From contig NZ_JARYTI010000017.1 of assembly GCF_029911635.1 (NCBI RefSeq), positions 41,911-105,910 on the forward strand: a DNA stretch of 64,000 nt, in the 5' to 3' direction. The position numbers were made by a program, and so were the translations under genes. The notes beneath the pieces were generated by a model that was given only the letters and a program-made list of their open reading frames with translations, did no database searches and was not told where the DNA came from. Numbering within the stretch: the stretch's first letter is position 1; each line of letters opens with the position of its first letter. This DNA is from Sphingomonas sp. AR_OL41 (lineage in GTDB: Bacteria > Pseudomonadota > Alphaproteobacteria > Sphingomonadales > Sphingomonadaceae). Positions 23,837 to 33,450 of the stretch are shown here, piece by piece.

Positions 23837-24200
23837 GCCCACTCCCCTGTGCGCCGATGCTATGGGATGCCGGGTCAACCGACAAGCGCCGCGCCTATCT
23901 CCCGCGCGACCAAAAACCCCGGCGAAAGGGGCCAGCCGTTCGCCGGGGTTCCGATGGGACACCGCACCGATGGAAGGCAACGGGTGCAGCGTCGTGATAG
24001 CAGCACCGTTGTTAGGATTGTTCGAACGATAGCGCCAAAGTGGCAGCAATCGCGCCATTACATGCGGCGGGCTACCAAGCATTGAGACAGACTTAACTGC
24101 GCCTAAACCACGTCTTTACGTGGTTCGGTATATCACTTGCGGCGAAACCGGCGTGCGCGCGCAATCATTGGCGCGTTCGCTCGGAATGACGCGGGGTTTC
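23837..24200 (-). ncRNA. Possible small RNA or attenuated leader upstream of the M28 gene
   Basis: This 364-bp gap between divergent genes has no convincing ORF. On the minus strand it contains an intrinsic-terminator-like hairpin at 23950–23911, and further upstream an 8-bp hairpin (24106–24113 with 24118–24125). A transcript entering from the right would end about 75 bp before the M28 start. That fits either a free small RNA or an attenuator in the leader. No promoter could be assigned with confidence. Confidence 0.3.
23911..23950 (-). terminator. Intrinsic terminator-like hairpin in the M28 leader
   Basis: 12-bp perfect arms (23915–23926 and 23939–23950) with a 12-nt loop. Read on the minus strand the hairpin is followed by TTTTTG. 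It lies upstream of, not after, any annotated minus-strand gene. Confidence 0.7.
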
Positions 24201-24881
24201 ATGGCTTTCGAATCGACACAGCTACGCGGGATCGGCACAGGATGGGACGTCATCGCCGCCCTCGCCGAATCCGATGGCAATGCGCGCCACCCGCACCTGC
24301 TGCGGCTGTCGCTCGCGGGTGCCGCGCAGCGCGATCTGGCCGATGCGGTTCATGCAATTTGCTCGGTACACGGCCGCACCACCGATCTGTTCGATGAAGC
24401 GTCACGCCACCGCGGCGGCGCGCCCGACGCGGGCCGCGTGGCGCCGGCCTGGGTGGAGGTCGCGACCGAAGGATTTGCCGCCGAGCGCGCCTTTCTCGCC
24501 ACGCTGACGGCGGCAGCGGGCCCGTTGCCCTCGACGCCAGGCCAGGCCGAGACCGACGCAGCGCTGGTCGCGCAGCGCCATGCCTTCGACATGCTCGCCC
24601 GTTCCGGCCGCGCCGGGTGCGCGACCGGCGCGGCGATCGCGCTGGTGATCGACTGGTATGCGTTTCGCGACACCATGGATGTGGCAGCGGCGCGCTTCGG
24701 CGTTGCCCCGCCAAAGATGGCCTTGCCCGACGCGATCGAGATCGCGACGATTGTCGCGACCTTGTCCGATTCCCCGATGCTACAACGCGCCATGGCATTC
24801 GGCGCGCAACAGGTCTTCGCGCAGCACCGCGGCCTGTGGGACCTGCTCGAGGCCCGCGCCAGCGCCCGCGACCGGCACTAA
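24201..24881 (+). CDS. Protein of unknown function
   Basis: 226 residues if the ATG at 24201 (MAFESTQLRGIGTGWDVIAAL) is used; ATG 24186 or GTG 24120 are alternatives and no upstream site has a good ribosome-binding sequence. Mostly alpha-helical, alanine-rich, no signal peptide, with one moderately hydrophobic stretch (CATGAAIALVIDWYAF). I recognise no family; it looks like a lineage-specific protein. It is followed 80 bp later by the MoxR ATPase gene on the same strand. Confidence 0.6.
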   Translation: MAFESTQLRGIGTGWDVIAALAESDGNARHPHLLRLSLAGAAQRDLADAVHAICSVHGRTTDLFDEASRHRGGAPDAGRVAPAWVEVATEGFAAERAFLATLTAAAGPLPSTPGQAETDAALVAQRHAFDMLARSGRAGCATGAAIALVIDWYAFRDTMDVAAARFGVAPPKMALPDAIEIATIVATLSDSPMLQRAMAFGAQQVFAQHRGLWDLLEARASARDRH

Positions 24882-24961
24882 CCCCATCAGGGACGCTTGC
24901 GCAGCGCGACACATTCCCTCTATCCCGTACCCGATTTTCAAATGAAACGGGATTGAGCCGC

Positions 24962-25819
24962 ATGAAGCGCTTCGAGGGCACGCAAAGCTATGTCGCGACC
25001 GACGACCTGAAGGTCGCGGTCAACGCCGCCGTCACGCTGCGCCGCCCGTTGCTGGTCAAGGGTGAGCCCGGCACCGGCAAGACCGTGCTCGCCTATGAAA
25101 TCGCCAAGGCGGTCAACGCGCCGCTGATCGAATGGAACATCAAGTCGACCACCAAGGCACAGCAAGGCCTGTACGAATATGACGCGGTGGCGCGGCTGCG
25201 CGATGGCCAGCTTGGCGACGAGCGCGTCCATGACATCGGCAACTACATCCGCCGCGGCAAGCTGTGGGAGGCGTTCACCGCGCCCGAGGTGCCGGTGCTG
25301 CTGATCGACGAGATCGACAAGGCCGATATCGAGTTCCCCAACGATCTGCTCCAGGAACTCGATCGCATGGAATTCCATGTCTACGAGACCAAGGAGATGG
25401 TGCGCGCGGCCGAGCGGCCGATCGTCGTGATCACCTCGAACAACGAGAAGGAACTGCCCGACGCGTTCCTGCGCCGCTGTTTCTTTCACTATATCAAGTT
25501 CCCCGATCGCGAGACGATGCAGGCGATCATCGACGTGCATTTTCCGGGCATCCAGAAGATCCTCGTCAACAAGGCAATGGATATCTTCTACGACGTCCGC
25601 GAGGTGCCGGGGCTGAAGAAGAAGCCGAGCACGAGCGAACTGCTCGACTGGCTCAAATTGCTGCTCCACGAGGACATGCCGCTCGAGGTGCTGCAGAACC
25701 GCGACCCGACCAAGGCGATCCCGCCGCTGCACGGCGCGCTGCTCAAGAACGAGCAGGATGTCATGCTGTTCGAGCGGCTGGCGTTCATGGCCAAGCGTCA
25801 GAGCAACCAGCGGCCCTAG
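24962..25819 (+). CDS. MoxR-family AAA+ ATPase
   Basis: 285 residues from the ATG at 24962 (MKRFEGTQSYVATDDLK). Walker A is GEPGTGKT, Walker B is VLLIDEIDKAD, sensor 1 is VITSNNEKELPDA, followed by the arginine-finger region FLRRCFFHYIKFPDR. MoxR ATPases act as chaperones that load metal cofactors or remodel complexes together with a VWA-domain partner. The likely partner, a CoxE-like VWA protein, is at 29899–31077, with four unrelated genes between. Confidence 0.93.
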   Translation: MKRFEGTQSYVATDDLKVAVNAAVTLRRPLLVKGEPGTGKTVLAYEIAKAVNAPLIEWNIKSTTKAQQGLYEYDAVARLRDGQLGDERVHDIGNYIRRGKLWEAFTAPEVPVLLIDEIDKADIEFPNDLLQELDRMEFHVYETKEMVRAAERPIVVITSNNEKELPDAFLRRCFFHYIKFPDRETMQAIIDVHFPGIQKILVNKAMDIFYDVREVPGLKKKPSTSELLDWLKLLLHEDMPLEVLQNRDPTKAIPPLHGALLKNEQDVMLFERLAFMAKRQSNQRP

Positions 25820-25869
25820 GCTTTCCCATCCGTCATTGCTGTTCTAACCTCCCAAAAAAAGGGGAGCGG

Positions 25870-27219
25870 ATGATGACGGAAGATGGCGGCGCAGTTTCAC
25901 GGCGTACCGTGATCGGCGGATCGATCGGCCTGGCGGCCACATTGGCGTCGACAGCGGCGCCGGTCGATGCCGCGCAATCCGGCCCAAAGCGACGCAAGGT
26001 GCTGCCCAAGGGCTTTCTCTGGGGCACGGCAACCGCCGCGCACCAGATCGAGGGCAACAACAGCAACGCCGATTTCTGGCTCGCGGAGAACGTCAAGCCG
26101 ACGCTGTTTTCCGAACCCTCGCTCGATGCGTGCGACAGCTATCATCGCTATGAGGAGGATATCGCGCTGGCCGCGAAGCTAGGCTTCAACGCGCATCGCT
26201 TCGGCATCGAATGGGCGCGGATCGAACCCGAGCCGGGCAGATTCAGCATGGCCGAGCTCGACCATTATCTGCGCGTGCTCGAAGCGTGCCACGCGCACGG
26301 CCTCGCGCCGATCGTCACCTATAGCCATTGGACCGTGCCGCGCTGGTTCGCGGCGCGCGGCGGGTTCGAGCAGGCCGACAGCCCCGAGCTGTTCGCGCGC
26401 TTCGCCGAAAAGGCGACGGCGCGGCTCGGGCCATTGATCAGTGCGGCCTCGACCTTCAACGAGGCGAACATCGCGCGTATCGTGCGCGCGCGACCGGACG
26501 CAAAGGCGTTCGAGCCGGCGGTCCGCGCCATGCTCGCCGCGTGCGCCAAGGCATCGGGATCGGATCGCTTCGCCTCGGTGCTGTTCGCCGATATCGAGAA
26601 GAGCGAGGCGAACATGGTCGCGGCGCACGAGCGCGCCTTTGCCGCGATGAAGGCCGGGCCGGGCAGTTTCCCCGTCGGCGTGACGATCAGCATGCAGGCG
26701 ATCGAGAGCGTCGGCGACGGCGATGCCCGTAAGGCCGAGGCCGTCGCGGCGCAGCTTTACGGCCCATGGATCGAGCAGGCGGCGAAGAGCGATTTCGTCG
26801 GCGTGCAGACCTATACGCGCCTGCGCGTCGGGGCCGACGGCACCCTGCCCCCGCCGTCGGGCGCCGAAGTGACGGCGGCGGGTTACGAATATTACCCCGA
26901 AGCGCTGGCGCACACGATCCGCTACGCCGCCGCGAAGACCGGCAAGCCCGTCTACGTCACCGAGAATGGCATCGCGACCAATAACGATGCGCGCCGCATC
27001 GCCTATATCGACAGCGCGCTGGCCGGCGTGCGCGCGTGCCTCGATGAAGGCATCGACGTCCGCGGCTATATCCACTGGTCGCTGCTCGACAATTTCGAAT
27101 GGGTGTTCGGCTACACCCAGAAATTCGGTCTCGTCGCGGTCGATCGCAAGACCTTCAAGCGCACGCCCAAACCGAGCGCGGTGCATCTGGGGCGGCGAGC
27201 ACGGGCCAATCTCGTTTAA
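25870..27219 (+). CDS. Tat-exported glycoside hydrolase family 1 (beta-glucosidase-like)
   Basis: 449 residues; start at 25870 after AAAAAAAGGGGAG. A twin-arginine signal is visible (SRRTVIGGSIGLAATLAS). The GH1 barrel starts at KGFLWGTATAAHQIEGN. The acid/base Glu lies in STFNEANIARI (the usual NEP triad reads NEA here) and the nucleophile Glu in VYVTENGIATNND; HWSLLDNFEWVFGYTQKFGL is the aglycone-side motif. It hydrolyses beta-glycosides in the periplasm, substrate unknown. It is inserted between the MoxR and CoxE-like genes. Confidence 0.93.
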   Translation: MMTEDGGAVSRRTVIGGSIGLAATLASTAAPVDAAQSGPKRRKVLPKGFLWGTATAAHQIEGNNSNADFWLAENVKPTLFSEPSLDACDSYHRYEEDIALAAKLGFNAHRFGIEWARIEPEPGRFSMAELDHYLRVLEACHAHGLAPIVTYSHWTVPRWFAARGGFEQADSPELFARFAEKATARLGPLISAASTFNEANIARIVRARPDAKAFEPAVRAMLAACAKASGSDRFASVLFADIEKSEANMVAAHERAFAAMKAGPGSFPVGVTISMQAIESVGDGDARKAEAVAAQLYGPWIEQAAKSDFVGVQTYTRLRVGADGTLPPPSGAEVTAAGYEYYPEALAHTIRYAAAKTGKPVYVTENGIATNNDARRIAYIDSALAGVRACLDEGIDVRGYIHWSLLDNFEWVFGYTQKFGLVAVDRKTFKRTPKPSAVHLGRRARANLV

Positions 27220-27236
27220 CGGCTGTTCGGCGCGAC

Positions 27237-28637
27237 CTAGTCGATGCGGTAGGCGATTTCGAGGTCGCCCCAGCGGCGGCCACGGATGACCATCGGGACA
27301 TAGACGTTGCGCACGACATTGTAGCCGCCATCCTCGCGTTCGCGGCGGAACACGGCAATGTGAAAGGGCTTGGTGCTGGCCTTGGCGATCGCGTCGGTCG
27401 CGTCGGAAAAAATGCGACGATTGCGGCAATAGGCCGCGTCGTGGACAGGATCGCCCGTTGGCGCGCGGCTATATTGCGTGGTGTGCGTCGGCAGATAGCC
27501 GTTGATGTCGGTCGCTGCGGTCGACACGATCCCCGGCATCGAGGCGATGATCTGGTCGAGCAGCGCGCGCCATTCGCCATCGGCGAAGCCATTGAGCGCG
27601 GTGTCGAAGCGCGGTGGATTTGAGCGCGGAATCGGCACGTAATGCGTATCGAAAAGCGCGGCCTCGCTGAGCTTGCCGCTCACCAGCGCACGCTCGGTCA
27701 GCGCGACGACCTTGTCGCGCCAGCCGATCGCGGCATCGACAAAGGCACGGTCGGCAGTTTCCAGCCCCGATCGCACCAGCGTATCGAGCACACCGTGCGC
27801 CTGCGCTTCGAGTGATACCATGCGATCGTGCGCATCGCCGAGCCGCGCGCTGTTGGCGCTCGCTGCGGTGGAGAAGCCGTCGAGCTCATCGCCAAGCCGA
27901 CACACGCCGTCATGGATCAAACTGGTCGAGCGCGCGATGTCGTCGGTCTGGCGGTCGACATCCTGCACCAGCCGCGTCACCTCGGCAAAGGTATCGGTCG
28001 CGATGGCAAAGCCGCGCTCTGCATCTCGGCTGCGCTCGACGCCGATACCGACTTCCCCGGCAAAGGCCTCGGCCTCGTTCGACAGTTGCGACATGGTGAC
28101 GCTGATCTCGTCGGTCGCGGCCTGGGTATCGCGCGACAATTTCTTGATCTCGTCGGCGACGACCGCGAACGAACGCCCCGCATCGCCGGCGCGCTGCGCC
28201 TCGATCGCTGCATTGAGCGCGAGCATCTTGGTGGTGCGGGCAATGTCGTCGATCGTCTGGGTAGTCCGGCGAACCTGGGTCATCGCGGCAGCGAAGCTGG
28301 TGATCTTGTCGCCGAGCCGCGCGACGAGCGCGGTCAGTTCGACGAATTCGCCGATCGACACCGCGATGGTCGTGCCGCTGGCGTCGAGCCGGCGTCGCGC
28401 ATTTTCCGACAAGGCGCGCGCTTCGGCGGTGGCGTTGGCGACCTGGCGCTGATCCGCTTCGAGCGCGGCGAGCACGCCGCGCAGATCTTCGAGCACGGCG
28501 GTCTGGGCGGCGATGCTGTCGGCCACCTCACGAATCTGCCCGGCCGCGTCGGTACAGCCGATGGCAAGTTCGCCCGACTGCCGCGCCGCGGCGTCGATAT
28601 GCTGTACGTCAACGGCAGGCACGGGACCCATTTTCAT
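27237..28637 (-). CDS. Soluble methyl-accepting chemotaxis-type protein
   Basis: 466 residues with no signal peptide or membrane segment. Residues ~60–260 form the coiled-coil signalling domain, with the hairpin tip region recognisable around [20 protein letters not shown] and [20 protein letters not shown]. The C-terminal ~150 residues form a second domain with [21 protein letters not shown] and FHIAVFRRE, a module seen at the C-terminus of several cytoplasmic receptors. No che genes are nearby, so it probably senses an internal signal or works with a remote array. Confidence 0.88.
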   Translation of the reverse strand: MKMGPVPAVDVQHIDAAARQSGELAIGCTDAAGQIREVADSIAAQTAVLEDLRGVLAALEADQRQVANATAEARALSENARRRLDASGTTIAVSIGEFVELTALVARLGDKITSFAAAMTQVRRTTQTIDDIARTTKMLALNAAIEAQRAGDAGRSFAVVADEIKKLSRDTQAATDEISVTMSQLSNEAEAFAGEVGIGVERSRDAERGFAIATDTFAEVTRLVQDVDRQTDDIARSTSLIHDGVCRLGDELDGFSTAASANSARLGDAHDRMVSLEAQAHGVLDTLVRSGLETADRAFVDAAIGWRDKVVALTERALVSGKLSEAALFDTHYVPIPRSNPPRFDTALNGFADGEWRALLDQIIASMPGIVSTAATDINGYLPTHTTQYSRAPTGDPVHDAAYCRNRRIFSDATDAIAKASTKPFHIAVFRREREDGGYNVVRNVYVPMVIRGRRWGDLEIAYRID

Positions 28638-28724
28638 ATCGCCTGCGTTACAGCACCTTGGTTTCCAACGAATTAACCGTGGCGCGCAACCGGCTGGTCA
28701 CGCCGCGCCCGCTAGGCGATCGAT

Positions 28725-29294
28725 ATGCACGTTAGTTCGTCACTGCTACGGATATGCCTCGTCGCGGCCGCGCTGGCGGCCGTTCCCGCGCAAAGTGCCT
28801 CGCTGCTCGACTATGTCGGCGAATGCGTGCCCTTCGCGCGCGCCGCCTCGGGCATCCAGATTTATGGCGATGCCTGGACCTGGTGGGACCAGGCTGACGG
28901 CCGCTATCGTCGCGGTTATCAACCCAGGGTCGGCGCCGTGATCGTGTTCGCGCGCAGCGCGCGCCTGCCGCTCGGGCATGTCGCGGTAATCAGTCGCGTG
29001 GTGACATCACGCGTCGTGATGGTCACCCACGCCAACTGGTCGCGCATCGACGGCGCGCGTGGACATGCCGAACAGGATGTGACGCTGACCGACGTTTCGG
29101 CCAATGGCGACTGGAGCGACGTACGGGTATGGTATCGCGGCGTCGACGGCCTCGGCTCGACCGCCTATCCGGTCTACGGCTTCATCTACGGCACACCTGT
29201 CGGGCGGACGCAGGCCCGTGCAAAAACCGCGCCCGAACTGACCGGGCGCGATCCGGATTATGTCGGCGCGCTGATCGACGCCTATGTCCGCTGA
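28725..29294 (+). CDS. Secreted CHAP-domain amidase/peptidase
   Basis: 189 residues. A signal peptide (cleavage near AQSA) is followed by a CHAP fold: catalytic Cys in VGECVPFARAASG, His in LPLGHVAVISR and an Asn in VTHANWSRI. CHAP enzymes cleave peptidoglycan peptide bonds, so a cell-wall remodelling role in the periplasm is expected. It stands alone, divergent from the chemoreceptor gene, 87 bp away. Confidence 0.85.
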   Translation: MHVSSSLLRICLVAAALAAVPAQSASLLDYVGECVPFARAASGIQIYGDAWTWWDQADGRYRRGYQPRVGAVIVFARSARLPLGHVAVISRVVTSRVVMVTHANWSRIDGARGHAEQDVTLTDVSANGDWSDVRVWYRGVDGLGSTAYPVYGFIYGTPVGRTQARAKTAPELTGRDPDYVGALIDAYVR

Positions 29295-29317
29295 CGCGGC
29301 GTCGATGCATCACGCTG

Positions 29318-29668
29318 TTATTCGTGAATGCGCCAGCTCGCTTCGGTGCAGACGTTGAAACCACGCCGGATGGTCGAGGTATCGTCCGAGAACACCGCCT
29401 TGAGATCGAAATTGCAATAGCACGAGCCGTCGTCGAAATTGACCGTGACGGTGTTTCCCGGGCTCAACACCTTGCGGCCGAGCACGTCTTCCTGCCACGA
29501 ATCGGCGCCGACGTTCGAGCCGTAAAGCTCGCGCATCGAGAAGGTCGTATCGTTGATAATCTTGATCCGGCGGTTCTTGCCGTCCTTGCACTGCGCTTCG
29601 GCCGAACTGGCGAGGAACAGAGCGGCGAAAGCGACTGCGCCTGCGCCAATGAGCTTCATCTTCATCAC
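29318..29668 (-). CDS. Small secreted cysteine-containing protein, function unknown
   Basis: 116 residues with a signal peptide ending at AEAQ. The mature part has four cysteines (AQCKDG, GSCYCNF, NVCTEA), suggesting two disulfides, and a predicted beta-rich body with NDTTFSMRELYGSN. I recognise no family with certainty. Convergent with the CHAP gene (23-bp gap). Confidence 0.65.
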   Translation of the reverse strand: MMKMKLIGAGAVAFAALFLASSAEAQCKDGKNRRIKIINDTTFSMRELYGSNVGADSWQEDVLGRKVLSPGNTVTVNFDDGSCYCNFDLKAVFSDDTSTIRRGFNVCTEASWRIHE

Positions 29669-29898
29669 AACCCCCGTCGTCGTTCATGATCGGGCACCGG
29701 CCCGGTCGATAAAATGCGCGCGAGCGACATGGGATGATTGGACAAAAGGACACGAAATCTGCCGGCGCCGCGCGATCCGCTAGTCAGGGCACCCTGCGTC
29801 GCACTCCTGGGCTGCCTCGCTTTGGCTCTTCACGCGACGCGGAAAATCGACCATCCAGAGGCTATGCGATCAGCTCCAGCGATGACGGACCGTGCGCC

Positions 29899-31077
29899 AT
29901 GTTCCTGAACTTCCTCGACGAGTTGCGTGCAGCGGGCATTCCGGCGAGTCTCAAGGAGCATCTCATCCTGCTCGAGGCGCTCGACCGCGAGGTGATCGAG
30001 CGGACGCCGGAGGATTTCTATTACCTCGCCCGCGCAACCTATGTGAAGGACGAGGGGCTGCTCGATCGCTTCGACCAGGTCTTCGCCAAGGTCTTCAAGG
30101 GCATTGCCACCACCTATGGCACGCAGCAGGCCGAGATCCCGGCGGAGTGGCTGCGCGCGGTGGCGGAGAAGTTCCTGACGCCCGAGGAGATGGAGGCGAT
30201 CAAAGCGCTCGGCTCATGGGACGAGATCATGGAGACGCTCAAGAAGCGGCTCGACGAGCAGGAAGGCCGCCACCAGGGCGGCAACAAGTGGATCGGCACC
30301 GGCGGCACCTCGCCCTATGGCAATTCGGGCTACAACCCAGAGGGCGTGCGGATCGGTGGCGAGAGCAAACACAAGCGCGCGCTCAAGGTGTGGGACCAGC
30401 GTGAGTTCCGCAACCTCGACAACACCAAGGAACTGGGCACCCGCAACATCAAGATCGCGCTGCGCCGGCTGCGCCGCTTCGCACGCGAGGGCGCGGCGGA
30501 CGAGCTCGACATTGACGCGACGATCGACGGCACCGCGCGGCAGGGCTGGCTCGACGTCGTGATGCGGCCCGAACGCCACAATGCCGTGAAGCTGCTGCTG
30601 TTCCTCGACGTCGGCGGCTCGATGGATCCGTTCGTCAAGCTGTGCGAGGAGCTGTTCTCGGCCGCGACGAGCGAGTTCAAGAATCTCGAATTCTTCTACT
30701 TCCACAACTGCCCCTACGAAGGCGTGTGGAAGGACAATCGCCGCCGCTTCGCCGAGCGCACGCCGCTATGGGATGTGCTGCACAAGTTTGGCCACGACTA
30801 TAAGCTGGTGTTCGTCGGCGATGCCTCGATGAGCCCGTACGAGATCACCCATCCGGGCGGTTCGGTCGAGCATTTCAACGAGGAATCGGGCGCGGTGTGG
30901 CTGCACCGCATGACGACGACCTATCCGGCGGCGGTATGGCTCAACCCGGTGCCCGAACAACAATGGGGTTATTCGCAGTCGGTCAAGATCATCCGCGAGC
31001 TGATGAACGACCGGATGTATCCGCTGTCGCTGAGCGGCCTCGACGATGCGATGCGCGAGTTGACGCGCAAGCGCTAG
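29899..31077 (+). CDS. CoxE-like VWA domain protein (partner of MoxR ATPase)
   Basis: 392 residues. I start at the ATG at 29899 (MFLNFLDELRAAGIPASLKE), the family's normal N-terminus; the frame is open further upstream but not conserved-looking. The helical N-terminal region carries TPEDFYYLARATYVKDEG. The VWA domain begins at NAVKLLLFLDVGGSMDPFVK; the MIDAS motif reads DVGGS instead of DxSxS, so metal binding may be altered. Related proteins act with MoxR in cofactor insertion. In this window the two genes are 4.1 kb apart. Confidence 0.88.
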   Translation: MFLNFLDELRAAGIPASLKEHLILLEALDREVIERTPEDFYYLARATYVKDEGLLDRFDQVFAKVFKGIATTYGTQQAEIPAEWLRAVAEKFLTPEEMEAIKALGSWDEIMETLKKRLDEQEGRHQGGNKWIGTGGTSPYGNSGYNPEGVRIGGESKHKRALKVWDQREFRNLDNTKELGTRNIKIALRRLRRFAREGAADELDIDATIDGTARQGWLDVVMRPERHNAVKLLLFLDVGGSMDPFVKLCEELFSAATSEFKNLEFFYFHNCPYEGVWKDNRRRFAERTPLWDVLHKFGHDYKLVFVGDASMSPYEITHPGGSVEHFNEESGAVWLHRMTTTYPAAVWLNPVPEQQWGYSQSVKIIRELMNDRMYPLSLSGLDDAMRELTRKR

Positions 31078-32240
31078 CGCGCCGCCGCCGCATAGGCGTC
31101 GATGCCGGCGAACACCGCCTGTAACGCTGCCCGATCGGCCTCGCCGACCTCCGGCCGCCAGATATCGAAGATCAGCACGACGCGGTCTTCGTCGCTCTCG
31201 TTCCACGCCTCATGTTCGATCGTGTCGTCGAAAATCAACAGCTTGCCGACTTCCCATTCGCGCACCTCGTTGCCGACCCGAAAGCCGCAACCCGGCGGGA
31301 CGACGAGCGGCAAATGACAGATCAGCCGTGCATTGATGATGCCGGTATGCGCCGGGATGCGCGCGCCGGCGCGCAGCAACGAAAACATGATCGTCGGTGC
31401 GCGCGGTGCGATGTCGCATAGCGGTAGCTGGCGGATTGCGTCGAAGGTGCGCGGGCAGCGCGCGATGTGATCGGTCACCGGCTCGCCATTTTCCCACAAA
31501 TAGAGCGTACTCCAGTCGGGATTGTCGGTGAGCCCGTGAAACTCGGTGCGCGGCCGGTCGGGCGCATTTACGAGATAGGGGCGGAAGCCTTCGCGCGTCT
31601 CCAGCAGACCGGCGAGTTCGGCCCGGATCGCATCGACCTGGGCCTCGAGCGGCGCGACCCAGTCGAACTCCTCACGTTCATAATATTGCCGCTGCGGCAG
31701 CTGGGGATAATAATAGGCGCTCGGCTGCTGATAGAAGATCCGCTTCTCGCCGAACAAGATGTCGAGAGATTCCTGAAACCGCGGGCTCCGCGCACCGGAC
31801 GAGAGACCCTGCGACGTCAGGAAATCTTCGAGGTGAGTCCGATAGCGGAGCGACGCGGCCTGCGCCGCCGCACCTGCCCTTTCAAGTTCGGTTGCGAGAT
31901 CGGGCGGTATCGACTGACCGTCGGCCAGCCGCATCGCGCGCTCGTAGAAACTCATCGCACCCTGCTCGTCGCGCGCGGCGACACGCGTATCGCCCTTCCA
32001 GATCAGCGCGCGGATATTGTCGGCGTCGCGCCGCAAGACCTCGTCGATCGCACGGTCCTGCGCTGCGCCGTCACCCGTCGCACGACAGACATGGGCGAGC
32101 AGCATCCATATCTGGACATTGGTGCGACCGGTCGCCGTCACGCGTTCCAGCAGCGCCCGAGCATCGTGCGGTTTGCCGGCTTGCAGCGCAGTAACGGCAT
32201 CGCGCACCCAGGCTTCCAGTTCGGCATTGGTGGCCGTCAT
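31074..32240 (-). CDS. TPR protein with aspartyl/asparaginyl beta-hydroxylase (AspH) domain
   Basis: 388 residues from the ATG at 32240. N-terminal TPR-like helices (WVRDAVTALQAGKPHDARALL…) precede the AspH domain, which has its 2-oxoglutarate/iron residues in AHTGIINARLICHLPLVVP and in KLLIFDDTIEHEAWNESDED. It is predicted to hydroxylate Asp/Asn or another substrate using 2-oxoglutarate and Fe(II). The end overlaps the CoxE-like stop by 4 bp (convergent). It lies 10 bp downstream of the NamZ-like gene and is probably co-transcribed with it. Confidence 0.85.
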   Translation of the reverse strand: MTATNAELEAWVRDAVTALQAGKPHDARALLERVTATGRTNVQIWMLLAHVCRATGDGAAQDRAIDEVLRRDADNIRALIWKGDTRVAARDEQGAMSFYERAMRLADGQSIPPDLATELERAGAAAQAASLRYRTHLEDFLTSQGLSSGARSPRFQESLDILFGEKRIFYQQPSAYYYPQLPQRQYYEREEFDWVAPLEAQVDAIRAELAGLLETREGFRPYLVNAPDRPRTEFHGLTDNPDWSTLYLWENGEPVTDHIARCPRTFDAIRQLPLCDIAPRAPTIMFSLLRAGARIPAHTGIINARLICHLPLVVPPGCGFRVGNEVREWEVGKLLIFDDTIEHEAWNESDEDRVVLIFDIWRPEVGEADRAALQAVFAGIDAYAAAAR

Positions 32241-32250
32241 CGCGAATCTT

Positions 32251-33450
32251 TCAGTAGAGCAGATGGGCGCGACGGGCATCGACCCACGCCGCCTCGTCGG
32301 GAAGGGTCAGCGCGTCGAGATCGCCTGGCGCAGCGTTTGCGTCGTCGACCCATGCGCGCAGTCCTGGACCGGCGTTGATCACGTCGATGGCGAGCTTGTC
32401 GAAGACATATTCGTACGGGAAGTCGCGCCACAAATCATAATCGGGATAGAGCGCGCGGATCGCCTTGAAGCCGAGCGCCTGGAGCCGCCACGGGCGAAAG
32501 GCATTGTGATCGTAGGACGGACCCTCGGCGTGGATGAAGACGCCGTTGCACAGCGTCTTCGCGTGCTTGTGGAAGGTCGGCTCGAACCAGATGTCGCGCA
32601 GCGTGCAGCCGATCAGCCAATTGGGCGCGATGCGGCGCATTTCCGCGATCACCGCGCGCGCGTCGATATCGGGCGCGCCGAACAGTTCGAGCGGCCGGGT
32701 GGTGCCGCGACCTTCCGACAGGTTGGTGCCTTCGAGCATCACCGTGCCGGCATAGGCGCGCGCCATGTTGACGTTGGCGGCGTTGGGGCTCGGGTTGATC
32801 CACACGCGCTCGGGCGGCCAGCCGAAGCCGGGTCCGGCGTCGGGCGCCCAGCCCTCCATCGCGATGACGCGATAATCAACGTCGAGCTTGAAGTGATCGA
32901 CGAACCAGTGGCCGAGCTCGCCCAGCGTCAGGCCATGGCGCATCGGCATGGGGCCGGCGCCGACAAAGCTTTCCCAGCCGGGCAGCAGCGTCAGCCCCTC
33001 GACCGGGCGGCCGGCGGGATTGGGCCGATCGAGCACCCACACCGCCTTACCGTGCGCGGCAGCGGCTTCGAGCACGTAGAGCAGCGTGGTCACGAAGGTG
33101 TAGATGCGGCAGCCGACATCCTGCAGGTCGATCAGGATCGTGTCGAAGGTCCCCATCGACTGGCCGGTCGGGCGACGCACCTCGCCGTACAGGCTGAACA
33201 CCGGGATGCCATAGGTCGGGTCGGTGAAGTCGGGCGACTCCATCATATTGTCCTGCAGATCGCCGCGCAGGCCGTGTTGCGGGCCGAACGCCGCGCTCAC
33301 CTTGATGCCGTCGCACGCCATCAACGCATCGATCGAATGCGTCAGGTTAGCGGTGACCGAGGCGGGGTGCGCGAGCAGCGCGACGCGCTTGCCCACAAGC
33401 GGCGCGCGCAGCGCGGGGTCGGCGAGCAGGCGATCGATACCGAATTTCAT
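32251..33450 (-). CDS. DUF1343 / NamZ-type exo-beta-N-acetylmuramidase
   Basis: 399 residues, no signal peptide visible. DUF1343 hallmarks: FGPQHGLRGDLQDNMMES near the N-terminus, FDTILIDLQDVGCRIYTFV, WVLDRPNPAGRPVEGL and LEGTNLSEGRGTTRPLELFG. Characterised members (NamZ, GH171) release MurNAc from peptidoglycan fragments. Its start overlaps the DOMON-like gene's stop (ATGA), so the two are coupled. Confidence 0.88.
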   Translation of the reverse strand: MKFGIDRLLADPALRAPLVGKRVALLAHPASVTANLTHSIDALMACDGIKVSAAFGPQHGLRGDLQDNMMESPDFTDPTYGIPVFSLYGEVRRPTGQSMGTFDTILIDLQDVGCRIYTFVTTLLYVLEAAAAHGKAVWVLDRPNPAGRPVEGLTLLPGWESFVGAGPMPMRHGLTLGELGHWFVDHFKLDVDYRVIAMEGWAPDAGPGFGWPPERVWINPSPNAANVNMARAYAGTVMLEGTNLSEGRGTTRPLELFGAPDIDARAVIAEMRRIAPNWLIGCTLRDIWFEPTFHKHAKTLCNGVFIHAEGPSYDHNAFRPWRLQALGFKAIRALYPDYDLWRDFPYEYVFDKLAIDVINAGPGLRAWVDDANAAPGDLDALTLPDEAAWVDARRAHLLY

